From Pseudorasbora parva (Eukaryota > Chordata > Actinopteri > Cypriniformes > Gobionidae), in assembly GCF_024679245.1 (NCBI RefSeq), contig NC_090176.1, positions 18,655,293 through 18,719,292 on the forward strand: a DNA stretch of 64,000 nucleotides, given 5' to 3'. The position numbers and the translations under genes are program-made. Under the pieces are notes generated by a model. The model was given only the letters and a program-made list of their open reading frames with translations, did not search any database and had not been told where the DNA came from. Below are positions 11,296-22,529 of this stretch, in pieces; the stretch's first letter is position 1, and every line of letters begins with the position of its first letter.

Positions 11296-12399
11296 AGGTC
11301 TCCAATTGAGAATTTTCTTGTGACTGATCACATCTACATTTTGTGCGATGTAGAGGCACAGCAGAAAGATTGTTAAAATAAACACTGAGTTCTGAGCACA
11401 GAAGTCTTGGTCTGACTCCTCTATCCAGTGGGCACGACAAATACAGAAATAGCCAAGAACCCATGCATACTCGATAAGCACGGATTCATTGAGACAAAAA
11501 CGAATATTACACTACTTTAAATATGTCCTTCAAAGCATGCTTTAGTAAGACTGAGTTAGTCATTTATAAAGTAAAGTTAATTCATAACATACATTAACTT
11601 ATTCATTTTAGGGGGTCTGTAAATCATTGAGCTAATGAATACATTATTCATTATTCTCTTTGAAAGAGGGGACCTCATTTTTCTGGAGGGTCTCGTTCTA
11701 TGACGGCAGTATGTCTGCTCACACCTACACACTGAGCCCACAGACTACTGAAACAGCCCCTGTGTGTCCATGAAACATTTAAGGCCAAGACAAAAGTGTT
11801 TCAGAGACATTCATTCTGTCTTGTTCGCCTGATATGAGATGCTGGACAAGAAACTGACAAAGGCCACATTGAGCCTCCTTCCTCAAGTCACAAATAATTC
11901 TTTTTGAATGAGATCTCAGACAGAATCGTGATCCTCTAACAGAAGAAAGTCTAAAGTTGCATGCCCTTCCTTCTCAAATGCTCAGATTTATAGTACTCAT
12001 TTTAAACATTAAAATATTTACCAAATATGTGGATAAATAGTGGATGGATGATAGTGTAACGAATATCAACCTCTAAATAAGGTAAAGGTGTGGAACTTCT
12101 ATTTTCTCTGAGCACTGTTAGTCCTGAAACAATGCGTGCAGTGGCTCCTTAGGGGAGCATTGTCTTACAGAAGGTGGGAAAGATGAAGTACTAAACAGAG
12201 GTGCAAACGTCAAGGCAACTTGAACAATAACTGTAAGACTAGCCAGTTTCAGTTTATTGCTAAATAGTTGATGATTATAGCAGATGATGAGAGGAGTATT
12301 GTGTTCTATCCTGTTCCACCCCACGCTTTCCCCACAAAAATTACCTTTTCCTCCGCTACCTGGAAAATCATTTTCCAGCTAGCCTGAGACGATGATCAC
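10731..12399. other. col4a2 intron upstream of the 7S exon (first part)
   Basis: Intron by virtue of the adjacent acceptor. It contains a TG-rich microsatellite (about 11030-11062) and an A homopolymer (about 11267-11293). No exon or TE terminus recognised. Confidence 0.6.
11030..11062. repeat. (TG)n microsatellite
   Basis: Interrupted TG dinucleotides followed by AT-rich sequence and a few GGT units near 11085-11100. Confidence 0.85.
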
Positions 12400-12486
12400 C
12401 TGGTCCTCCACGTCTTCTAAAATATTATTTTGTACACTATTGGTCCTAAAATTCTTAACAGCAGGAGTTGTACCTAAGTATTTTAA

Positions 12487-13199
12487 AGACCCCCTGAAAT
12501 CAAAAATTAAGTTTTTTTTTTAGCTTTTAGTATGACTATGTTAGCCTTAGGGTTAGATATAAGCCGGTGTGTTCCAAGACAATGACAAAATTCGCATTTA
12601 GGAGATATATGCATTCAAAACGTACAGTCTCTCACTTCCGCTAAAACGGATCACAGATTTTTATGACATTACCATGGACTTCAGCTTCTCGTCACATCTT
12701 CCGTCCAATCAAAGGCTCTCTAGAATCTGAAGCATCCCGCCACCTACACTATAAATAGACGCTGAAGCTGCGGCTGAAAACGGTCACTTGGTCACACATA
12801 CTATTTTCTACATGGTGAATGGAACAAAGCGCACTATATATGCGATAGGAAACAATTAAGACAGTGTAAATATGCTTTCAGTTGAGGCGAATGGAGTCTG
12901 GTTTCACATTAGTTTCACACGTACTGCCACAGCGCAGAGCGGATCATATGCACGAGTCGGCGCAGACAACAAAACACATCGGACCCATTTGAATTCTGCA
13001 CAGAATGCTGTATTTCAAAGCGATATGCAGGAGATTATGATGATAAACTGCTAGAGATTAGGAGGAAACTGTGATATTAAGGAAACGCTATTGGCTGTTT
13101 TAAAAAAGGGGAGGAGCTGCTTACAGCTGGAGCTGTTTCAAGGGAATCACATCAACACATTGAATAATGCTCCGCGTTTCAAGGCACTTCAGTGGGCCT
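12487..13199. mobile_element. TTAA-flanked DNA element inserted in the L2 fragment
   Basis: TTAA at 12483-12486 and 13200-13203 flanks ends AGACCCCCTGAAATC and the complement of CACTTCAGTGGGCCT. No protein is recognisable inside. On either side, the L2 reading frame continues when one TTAA and the element are ignored, which verifies the borders independently. Confidence 0.88.
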
Positions 13200-13382
13200 T
13201 TAAACCAGTGGAGCCAGTAATCAAGAAATCTAATTTGGAGTCATCAGTTTTTGCTCATTTTAGACCTTGGAACATTGTATTTGAGAAGGTCGTATTTGAA
13301 CAATTAAATACATTTCTGGATCTACCTGATCCTACCATTTCTACTACCCTTTCTGGTAATAATTTGTTAAACTTTGTTATAT

Positions 13383-13570
13383 TTATATAGAGCGCTTTTC
13401 TATAGGCACTCAAAGCTTTTAAATATAGAAGGGGAGAGTCTCCTCAACCACCACCAATGTGCAGCATCCACCTGGATGAGGCGACAGCAGCTATATTGCG
13501 CCAGAATGCTCACCACACACCGGCTGATTGGTGGAGAGGAGACCGAGTGATGAAGCCAATCAGATTAACA
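13383..13570. repeat. Common fish interspersed repeat (rounded fragment)
   Basis: Contains CGCTTTTCTATAGGCACTCA, CTCAACCACCACCAATG and CCACCTGGATGAGGCGACAG, a sequence block I recognise as frequent in teleost genomes. It sits between two non-adjacent parts of the L2 coding region. No terminal repeats or duplication were identified, so its class is left open. Confidence 0.5.
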
Positions 13571-13683
13571 AATTAACTTTCTAGTTAATTCGGTAGTTAG
13601 GTAGTTAAATCAAGTTTTTTTTTCAATTGAGACAACTCACCAAGATGAAATATTTTCTGTCTGTTAAAGACGTTTAAAGACTT

Positions 13684-14157
13684 GTGCATAGTTCTATCTT
13701 AATTCAGTTGGATTATTGTAATGGCCTCTATATTGTTATTAGTCAGGCCTTTCTCTCCAGACTGCAGATGGTTCAGAATGCGCGCAGCTCAGGTATACGA
13801 AAGCGGGAGCATATCACCTCCGTTCTCACCTCTCTTCACGGGTTACCTGTCCATTTCAGGATTCATTTTAAGATTTTGGTGTTTGTTTTGAAATCTCTTC
13901 ATGGTTTAGCACCTAAATATCGTCCGGACCTGATTAAGGTGTATGCTCTCCTAAGAGCTCTTAGGTCTGCTGACCACTTGCTTTTAATTGTCCCACGGGC
14001 AAAGCTGAAGAGCAGCGGAGACCGAGCATTTGCAGTGGCGGACCCGAAGCACTGGAATAGTTTGCCTCCCTATATTAGACATGTTCCAACACTTCTTAGC
14101 CTAAAACCGTATTTTTATAGTCTGGTATTTGACACTATGCGAGATTTGCTTTATTAA
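13684..14157 (+). pseudogene. L2 LINE reverse-transcriptase C-terminal fragment
   Basis: A 157-codon open frame matching the C-terminal (thumb and beyond) part of L2-family ORF2: LDYCNGLYIVI, LSRLQMVQNARSS, HITSVLTSLHGLPVHFRI, KILVFVLKSLHGLAPKY, GDRAFAVADPKHWNSLP. The catalytic palm domain is absent, so it is inactive despite the intact local frame. L2 RT normally copies its own RNA at a nicked target. Confidence 0.9.
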
Positions 14158-14290
14158 ATTGTTTTAATGTGTCTCACTGTTTCCCTTTGTGTTGTTGATT
14201 GTTTGTATGATTGATATTTTACTTGTATGTGTGTACAGCACATGCCGTTTTTAAAAAGTGCTTTATAAATAAACTTTGGTTTTGACTTTG

Positions 14291-14890
14291 ACCTGATTAG
14301 CATTTGCCTGCTTCTGACACAACCTGTTAAAAAAAGGTCTAGAGTGTGCACTCATGAGGCTTTCCGAAATCAAACCACTGGAGGAGAAAGGGTAAAGAGT
14401 AACAACCGTTAATAATTCACAAATGATCTTTTTATCCATTCCTATAAGGCATGTACATGAGTTGGGAGAAAACATGATGACCTTATTTCTACTTTGTGGT
14501 TACGTTATAGAGAAATTCAGGGTTTCTATCATAGCAACTTTGGTGAACCGAGATTGAGTCCCAACTTGATGTCCTTTACCAATCTTGTTCCCCTCTCCAA
14601 GCCAAATAAGGCATAGTTCACCAAAAAATGCTGTCATAATTTATTACTCCTCATATTCTCATTTCAATCTAATGCTGTTTTTTTCCCTCTTGTGAAGCAT
14701 AAAAGAAGATTTTTTGGAAGCCTTCTATCTTATTTTTTTGTTCTGCAGATGAAAGAAAGTCAAATTTTTGGGTCTTCAGTGTCACATGATCTAACAGAAA
14801 TCATTCTAATGTGCTAACTTGCTGTTCAAGTATAACAAAGACAAATTCAGAAACAAATGAGAGCTGGATCCAAATGCAGAATAAGAATGA
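14291..14890. other. Unannotated intron with a degraded MITE piece
   Basis: Around 14610-14790 there is a weak match to the fish GTTCACCAAAAAATG family of TTAA MITEs, too degraded to bound. No gene seen. Confidence 0.4.
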
Positions 14891-14898
14891 ATGAAAAT

Positions 14899-15775
14899 CA
14901 GAGGTGTACAGTAACTAAGTACATTTACTTGAGTACTGTACTTAAGTATACTTTTTGAGTATCTGTACTTTATTGGAGTATTATTTTTCTGTAAACTTAT
15001 GACTTTTACTTCAGTACATTTGAAAGACAAATAGCGTACTTTTTACTCCATTACATTTCTATCTAGGTCAAAAGTCGTTTCTGTAGCAGCTCTGAAAGTC
15101 GGATGATGATTTTTTCCATCTTTAAAAGGTTCTGTTGTTGTTGTTGTTGCAGACAGTCTATCAGGAATCACTCTTATAGGGTCATATAAATTTTCCCAAT
15201 TTTTTTTGAACACTGATCAGTTCATAGCAAATTGGAAGAAGACGGTTCTTAGACACAAGTGTGTGCACCCATAGCCATACTTTGAAACTATGTTTTGAGT
15301 TTTTAAAAAAAATCAAGATTAGTTTAGTTGGCATACACTTGGTGCATGTCTTATAAAATAGTAAAAATATAAACGTCTGGGAGAAAGAGAAGAGTAAAGT
15401 TGGGAGAGTATCAGAAGTGTATCAGTGTATTGGATCCGTGCATTCGGCCTTAAAGTGACAGCAGCTTTGTAAAGAGCTTTGTAACTTTTATACAAGTATT
15501 TAAATGAGTTTAAGTTAGTCGTATGCTAGTATGTCAGATGGAGCATCACTGACTGGCTGAAACAATGATGACATTTATACAACAATAAAAAAATAATGCA
15601 TTGGCATAAGGGAAATGTACTTTGATACTTAAGTACTTCTGAAAACAAATACTTATGTACTTTTACTTGGGTAAAAATCTGTTTTTACAACTTTCACTTG
15701 TAACGGAGTAATATTTGACCAGTAGTACTATTACTTTTACTCAAGTAATAGAGTTGTGTACTTTGTCCACCTTTG
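14899..15775. mobile_element. hAT-like element with perfect 8-bp duplication
   Basis: ATGAAAAT flanks it at 14891-14898 and 15776-15783. The ends are CAGAGGTGTACAGTAACTAA and the complement of GTACTTTGTCCACCTTTG. Subterminal regions are full of AAGTACTTTTACT-type motifs in both orientations, likely transposase-binding repeats. No transposase remains (877 bp). Confidence 0.9.
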
Positions 15776-15783
15776 ATGAAAAT

Positions 15784-18514
15784 AAGATTCAAAATAATAC
15801 AAAATAACAAAAACACCAGAGAACATGAGCAACACTGAACATCAGGGGCCTGTACCATGGAGCCGGTTTAGGTGGCTAGCCAGGTATGTTTCAGTTTAGT
15901 TTGTGCCAACCCTTGCTTTTAGGCACCATTAAATTGTTTCGGCTTTTAGCCTTGTTCATTGCCATAGTAACTTACACTCAATGGCTAACCTGCTCCAGGG
16001 CAGGTTATGTTCTCGGCAAGAGATCTCAAACCGAGATTGAACCAATCAGCTGTGAGCAAAACGACACATGTATGTCACAGCTTTTACTTCAACTGATATA
16101 GCAAGATTTTTATTTTATTTTTATTTTAGTTGTTCTCTATCATAGACAGCCCTTTTCTCCTTGCTCATATCAAGTTATCATATCAAGTTATCATATCCAT
16201 CTTCATCCTCATCTCCATCTTCGATATTATTTTCATACTTGGAAGCATCATATAAAGTGAACAATAATATCTTTTAACTAAAAAGCATGTCCTGATGTTT
16301 AAATACTCTGACGCCCACATGACAGAAAGCATTTGGTCAGTGTGGAGTCTGTTCAGACTTCGCAGGAAGGTCAGAAGGCTGTCTGTTAGGCCTTTGGCTA
16401 TGTCTAAAAAAACAAAACAAAAAAACAATACCAGACAAAAACACAGAGAACAAAAACACAGACAAAGATTTAGAACTTCAGTGGCCAGAAATGTCCCAGA
16501 CAACACTGACCGCTAAAACAACAATGAAAGTACACAACAGAGTCATAGATTAATAAGGAATGAACTATCAGCCGTCTAACTATGAAGCTCAAAGCCACAC
16601 TCATATAAACCCATGAAGGGAAATGATGCACACACTGTTTAGCGTCGTTGAAGTGTTGTTATACTTGGTTTAATAGCTTGGTTCAAACTCAACTACCCCT
16701 ACCACTTCCTTTTTAAATGACTTTTCACAGGAGCATTTGATGATTAAAAAAATCTGCTTCAAAACAACCATACAAACCGGACTCAGCTGCAGTCTCAAAA
16801 GCATGTTAGAGTTTTGTCAGGCATATTTTGGTACATATTTAAAAGGCATCCAAGCTGAGTGTTCAATAGGCCTCATTCATTCAAAGACATTTTAAGGCTT
16901 CTTAAATAAGAGACAGAGGAAAGTCTATGCTCCATTCTAGAGCCATGATGTCAGACTATCCTGAAACTGTGCATTTATCTCTAATGATTATTCAACAATT
17001 ATACACAAATTAAATATAATCACTCTCAGAGACCTATTCTATTTGATGAGAGGTCTCTAACATATAATCACTCTCAGCGACCTATTCTATTTGATGCTGA
17101 ATTTTAACACATGCTGTAAATAATGACATAATGAATAACCCTTTGTTCATTTTTATTAGGTATTAAAAACCTTCTGAGAAGTACACTTCTGCATATTTAA
17201 AAAAGAGTACTTATTCGGAAAATAATATACTTAAAAATAATACACTTATATTACAGATTAAATTGATATTTAGTGCTATTTGCAGATTAGAGAACTTTTT
17301 GACTAACTTACAGTTAGTATAACGTAAGTACATATTTATATTTAATTATTTGTCTCTATTACCGAATTTAACAATTAAGCATTTATGGTACACTAAAGAC
17401 ATTTCTATTGAACTTGTATGTCATGTACTTCAATATATTTGTAATTACACATTTGTAAAGATGATATTGAATAACAACACTACATTTAAAATTATAATCA
17501 AGAAACATTACATAGGCTTTAGTAGTCTACACATCTAAATAAACATACTTAATTAAAGCATGACATAGTATTATTAAAACATATATTTAATATGTATATA
17601 GTATATTACAAAGTGCAAAAAAAATGCAAGGTTTTTAAAAAGAGTATGTAAACCCTCTTTAAGTGGCCTTTTATTTCACTTCATTTTCACAAGGCTGGTG
17701 ATGCGTCAGTATTCAGAAACTCGTGTTTAGTCTAGAACTTGTCTTAGCCTGGACTTTATGAAAGAAGTGCCTAGTGTGAGAGAGATTAATGTGTCTAATA
17801 AAAAGAATAGAATCAGATAACAGTGATATGTGTCTTTTTCCTCCACCACACTCCATCGGACTAGTTTTAATGCTATAGAGTGAGTGTTCAGTGAGGTTCA
17901 GATAAATATCTCTCACGGTTCCTCTTCCACGAACACACTGATAAAGGGGAATCATTACTTTTGCACAACATAAACAGTACTAAGGACACCTTTAAGGCAC
18001 AAATAGATCAAAGCATCATTAAAAATTGGTATCAAATGTGGGGATAAATTACATAAGACTCCCACTGGGAAGCCATTGTTAGCCCCCACATGATTTCATT
18101 TGATATCTCTAGTTGGACATCAACTTTTGTGGTGTTTGTTAGACAGTGTGATGACATTATAATGACTTAAGCACCGCATGTTTACTTATCTCTGTGGGCA
18201 CATGGCAGGAATCTCATTTGATATCTATCTCATTTGTTTTAATGGAAACGCGTTCTTACGATAAAGAGAAAGAAACATCCATTTATGGAAGTCTGTGTTT
18301 GTCTGTATACGCAAAGACAATATGACTCATGCTGTTCACAATGTACCACAGTCATAAGTCTCTGGTTTACCACGTAGCCATTATTCCCACAATCATTTCA
18401 ATGCTGTTGTCCAGCCTTGGCCAAACCATCTAACAGGTGTCTGGAACACACTGGATCCAGATGCTTTAGGCCTTTTCCACTGGAGAGTGAAATCCGCGTG
18501 AAGATTGATCAGCA
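15784..18514. other. Unannotated intron with small repeats
   Basis: 15844-16100 resembles one end of a fish DNA element (GGGGCCTGTACCATGGAGCC) without a partner. 16168-16197 holds a 14-bp direct duplication. 17016-17094 holds a larger one, listed separately. No gene seen. Confidence 0.45.
17016..17094. repeat. 46-bp-spaced tandem duplication
   Basis: The block ATATAATCACTCTCAG(A/C)G, followed by ACCTATTCTATTTGATG, occurs twice with one mismatch, offset by 46 bp. Confidence 0.85.
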
Positions 18515-18527
18515 ACACACACACACA

Positions 18528-18607
<80 letters not shown>
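18515..18607. repeat. (CA)n / (CGCA)n compound microsatellite
   Basis: CA repeats with an internal run of ACGC units (about 18527-18559), then more than 20 CA units. The short Cys-Val frames on the minus strand are artefacts. Confidence 0.98.
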
Positions 18608-18609
<2 letters not shown>

Positions 18610-18776
18610 GTATCACAAATGAAACCAAGGGAGACATGGACAGTCTGTTAAGCGGTTTGTAATGTTTTTTTTTTTTTGTTGTTTTTTTTATTTGCTGTCA
18701 AATGTTAAACTGATGAAATATTGAAATATCGTATCTTAAAAAAAATAAATAAATAAAGGGTGACATAGGACCTTAA

Positions 18777-19770
18777 AGGGGTCATAAACTGGCTTTTTAA
18801 ATTTTTTGATACTGTTGTCTGAGGTCAACTTATGACGTTCGTTTGTTTTTTACATTCAAAAATATCATAATGAATAAGTAATCGGCTATTTCTACACTGG
18901 TTTTGAGGCTGTCTCCTGAACGCTGGGTTTTGATGGGCACTGGAGACTTGGAAGTAAACGCCCACGGCTATGATTGGATTAGATTTGCATATTAAATGAG
19001 CTTAAGCTCCCCTGTCAGTTCAGTTCACATGAGGGAGGGATTGTTTTGATGTCTTTATCAAACAAACACAATGATTTATCTCTCATCCACCTGCGATTGA
19101 TTGAATTATTATTTTTGTATTACTTGGCACGTCCAATCAGTGGATATAAGTGTGAACCCTTCAAATATCAAGTCAATGTAAGTCGCTTTGGATAAAAGCG
19201 TCTGCCAAATGCATAAATGTAATGTAAAATGTAAGAGAGTGAACAACGCAGATCAAGAAAGAAATATTATTTCACAATTTGAGGTTCACCAGCCTGCCGA
19301 CGTGCTAACATTTTGGTACCCCGTCTGGAAAACACATAGCCCCGGGACGTTGGGCTTTGTGAGCCCTGTCCCAAACATGTCCAAGTCTGATCCCGAATCG
19401 TAGTGAACCAACAAATAAAGGATTCTCAAGCCTTTGACAGCGTGCTAAGGTATGTTCTGTTAGACACGTGGACATAATCAAAGCGATCTGTAGCAATGCA
19501 ATACTAGCAAACACACTTACAATGTCTTCCCCACGTTAGCTGGGACTTCATTAAAAATAAAGGTCAACCACACATTCCTAATATTAGGATCCGAAGGAAG
19601 CTTATGCAGCGACTGTGTTTTTCCGCAATCAGGAATAGCGCAATATCTTGCTATCTTCTTCAGCATGTTTATTGCTGCTGGCTAGCGTGATCCGATGAGT
19701 CAGTAGGTGTGGCTACTGAATTACACATGCTTATTATTCTGGAAAGTTGATTTCTCAATTCATCACCCGT
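18777..19770. mobile_element. TTAA-flanked element (AGGGGTCAT family)
   Basis: TTAA lies at 18773-18776 and 19771-19774. The ends AGGGGTCATAAACTG and the complement of CAATTCATCACCCGT are diverged inverted repeats. A truncated right end of the same family is present at 55774-55869. It contains a SINE-like tail (19165-19232) and no recognisable protein. Confidence 0.8.
19165..19232 (+). repeat. Teleost retroposon tail
   Basis: AAGTCGCTTTGGATAAAAGC followed by GTCTGCCAAATG and AATGTAA repeats, a 3' tail frequent in fish genomes. A second copy lies near 6000-6050. The head of this copy is not recognisable. Confidence 0.55.
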
Positions 19771-19774
19771 TTAA

Positions 19775-21071
19775 GATAGCACATTGTATTGAACGTATAC
19801 TGTACATATAGTCCTCACAGCCTTTTTTTTTTGTGAAAAATGAAATATGGATTCTAATATGGACTAGTGTCTTCTGGATTGAGAATCTGTCTTGAGGGAC
19901 ACCAGATGGACAGCAGATGGAAAATGTCCTTATATCCATGACCTTACATCCCTAAATCCTACCCTATACCTAAACGTTACAAAAACGTATTAAGTATTAA
20001 TAAGCAGTAAATTAGGAATTTATTTAGGCTAAGTGGTTGTTAATAGTGAATATGTGTCCCCCATATGAAAGTGTTGCTAAACATATCTGAACCAACATGG
20101 TTTGAACTACAGATATGCAATTAAGTTGCTATGGTTTGGGGAAACAGTCATGTGTAGTTAATTCTCTGATGCGTCATTAAGCATTAAGTTGTTGTTGTAT
20201 ACCAAACACACGGCGGATTGTTAGATGATTTAAACAGGAATTTTAAATCTGTTTAGTTTTTGTCCTGAACCATTAGCCAATACCTAACAGATAACCAAGA
20301 TTTCCTTGTGAACATTGCAAATAGGGTTTAGACATTTCACTGTAAATATACTAATGGCTGTCAATCCTGACTGGAATTTAGGATATCCTCTCATGGCAGC
20401 GGCTTAGATTGCTTAGCTAGTTATCAATTTTCAGACCTTTTTGGTGCAGTTTCTGTCAATTTAGTATGTACAAAAGATCATGGAATGATCAGTTATGTTT
20501 CGTACATACCTGTTAAAACACATAAATGCACTACACTACCTATACAATTTGTGATAGCTACTGAATATTACTGTAAACATAAAACATTACATTTTTGAAA
20601 TGGCCTATAGGAAAGTTCAACAGCTGTTGTGTTCAAAAGGTATCCAGTGATTGAAGACCTTGAAATGGAATCTCAGTTTACAGACATAAAACAACATTAA
20701 GGTGAAGTATAAACACATTCTTCCTCATGGCAAACCACTCCCAAATACATACTGTACATGTCAAAGCTATGAATGGTGATCAGAGATGATGTTTGCACAT
20801 GTGTAAAGTCATTCTGTCTGGAGCTGTACCCTGACTGATTCATTTATTGGCATGAGATGTTTTGTAACTGAATAGGACTTTTAACTACTCAGCTGTCTCC
20901 CTGAACAGTGACCCAACTCCATTTGGTCAAGAATCTCAGATCACTTGAAAGCTTTCTGAGCACTGACTTTTTGCCCCCGGTTCACCTTTGACCTTGGCTG
21001 AGGTCTTGTCTCGGCTTAGGATCCTGATTAAAAAGATGATAGAGGACAAGTGTTATGAGTTATAAGCTTAA
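19775..21071. other. Unannotated intronic sequence
   Basis: No exon, terminal repeat or microsatellite recognised. Confidence 0.5.
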
Positions 21072-22526
21072 GGGCGATATTATACATCCGGCGTAATGCG
21101 ACTCGCCAGGCACGATGCAAGTGTTTTTTGCTAGTTTCAGCCTGATGCAGTTACCATATTCACGAAATCGACAGCGCCATGAAATCGACTGCGCCATTAA
21201 CAAACAAAATCCTGGTCTAAAGTCAATAGCGCAGTATTTTTTTGTTAACGGCGCGTTAGTAATAAGCACCTATAGACGGGTGTACAATGCACATACACTG
21301 CTTATTACACACTGGGACATGCATCAGCACACAAACATTTTTAAACATTAAAAATAAAAGGATTCCTCTCTGGACATGTGTCTAGTCTTTTTGCTCTCTT
21401 TTCATGTGTAGACTATTCGGTTCATGTGAACTCTGGTACGGTTCGTTGCTGATGGGAACGCAATAGTACTATATCGCGTATGTGAACCACTATGATTTGG
21501 TAAAATGTTTTGTTTTTGTGTGCGTTTTTGTCCTTTAACTGACGAGCGTCACTGACATACTGCAAGCAGAGAGCTGTAGATCTAATTTATGCTCATCTTT
21601 GGCGTTCTTTAGAGCATTTACAGAGCATTAGCGGCAGATAGACGCAAGTGCCATTACGTACTGAAGCTTTGTTAATAAAACCAACAGTTCAAAAAAATAA
21701 TATAACATGAACATAGTCCAGCAGGGGCAGGGGGAGGGGGAGGGAGGTGCAATCGACCTCAGGTTCGGTCCAGGCAATTGAACCAAGTGTAAAAGCACCC
21801 TAAAAGACTAGGTACAACCCTAGACCATGTACATGGTGTGACAACCATTTTTTTCTTTTATTAAACTAGCAAAAGTGGATAGGACAAGCCCTAAGTGCAC
21901 CTGCACCATGCACTTAGGGTGTACTCACACTAGGCACGGTTGCCATGAACCGGGCCCGAGTACGATTGTCCCCCCTCCCCACTCCCCCGCTGGCCTGCAC
22001 TCAGATAGGGTTTCAGCATTCGTGCCGGAGCACGCTTACGTCATTATGGTGCGACGGTTTCGGGATAAACAGAAAGAGCGGTGCTCTCTGAGTCTGAACA
22101 CAATGTCCATCGCTCTGTTTTCTTTGTGGATAATTTTGTGTCGTTTGGTCCACGGTGGCCCTCTCACACCCCGTTGTTAATCAGATGTGTCGCCTTAGTG
22201 GCGCGAAAATGTTCACGTAATCGTGCTGCTCGTATTATGATGTTTGCAAGGTACCAGCTGAAGTGCAGCAAGGACTTTGCAGCTTTGATTACGGACTCCA
22301 GCACGGTTAGCGCTCACACTGCATGTGAACCGCGCCCGAGTCCAACTGATCCGTGCTCTGACCCACCTCTTCCAAGCGGGCCAGGGCCGGCTAATCGTGC
22401 CGCGCCCGGGCGCGGTTCGGAGCACTCACACTAGTCAAACGAACCGCGCTTTGGTAGTCAAACGCACTCGGGCACGGTTCAAACTGGCTAGTGTGAGTAC
22501 ACCCTTAGATAGTTAAAATAGGGCCC
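21072..22526. mobile_element. PIF/Harbinger-like element (outer)
   Basis: Flanked by TAA at 21069-21071 and 22527-22529. The ends are GGGCGATATTATA and the complement of TTAAAATAGGGCCC, the GGGC-start terminus of an abundant cyprinid Harbinger family. A TWA trinucleotide duplication is diagnostic of PIF/Harbinger. It carries other MITE-like sequence (around 21400-21810, AATTGAACCAAGTGTAAAAG) and a complete second element at 21917-22504. Confidence 0.78.
21917..22504. mobile_element. PIF/Harbinger-like MITE (inner)
   Basis: TTA at 21914-21916 and 22505-22507. Perfect 17-bp ends GGGTGTACTCACACTAG and its complement. The GC-rich interior repeats CGGTTC and GAACCG(C/G)GC motifs in both orientations near both ends. 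No protein. Confidence 0.9.
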
Positions 22527-22529
22527 TAA

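Larger units (their letters stand above)
12400..14290 (+). mobile_element. L2-type LINE 3' fragment, interrupted
   Basis: Three pieces of an L2-family reverse transcriptase occur in order. 12400-12486 ends with LTAGVVPKYFK; 13200-13382 gives EPVIKKSNLESSVFAHFRPW and EKVVFEQLNTFLD; 13684-14157 gives the C-terminus. The TTAA element at 12487-13199 splits the first two. The middle of the RT domain, including the YADD region, is missing and replaced by an unrelated repeat at 13383-13570. The tail near 14255-14275 (AAGTGCTTTATAAATAAA) is the usual L2-type 3' end. Confidence 0.85.

Noticed and set aside
17016..17094. CRISPR-like spaced repeats.
   Set aside because: Only two units in a vertebrate intron; a simple local tandem duplication.
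18393..18662. Cys-Val / Thr-His repeat frames.
   Set aside because: Translation of the (CA)n microsatellite, not genes.
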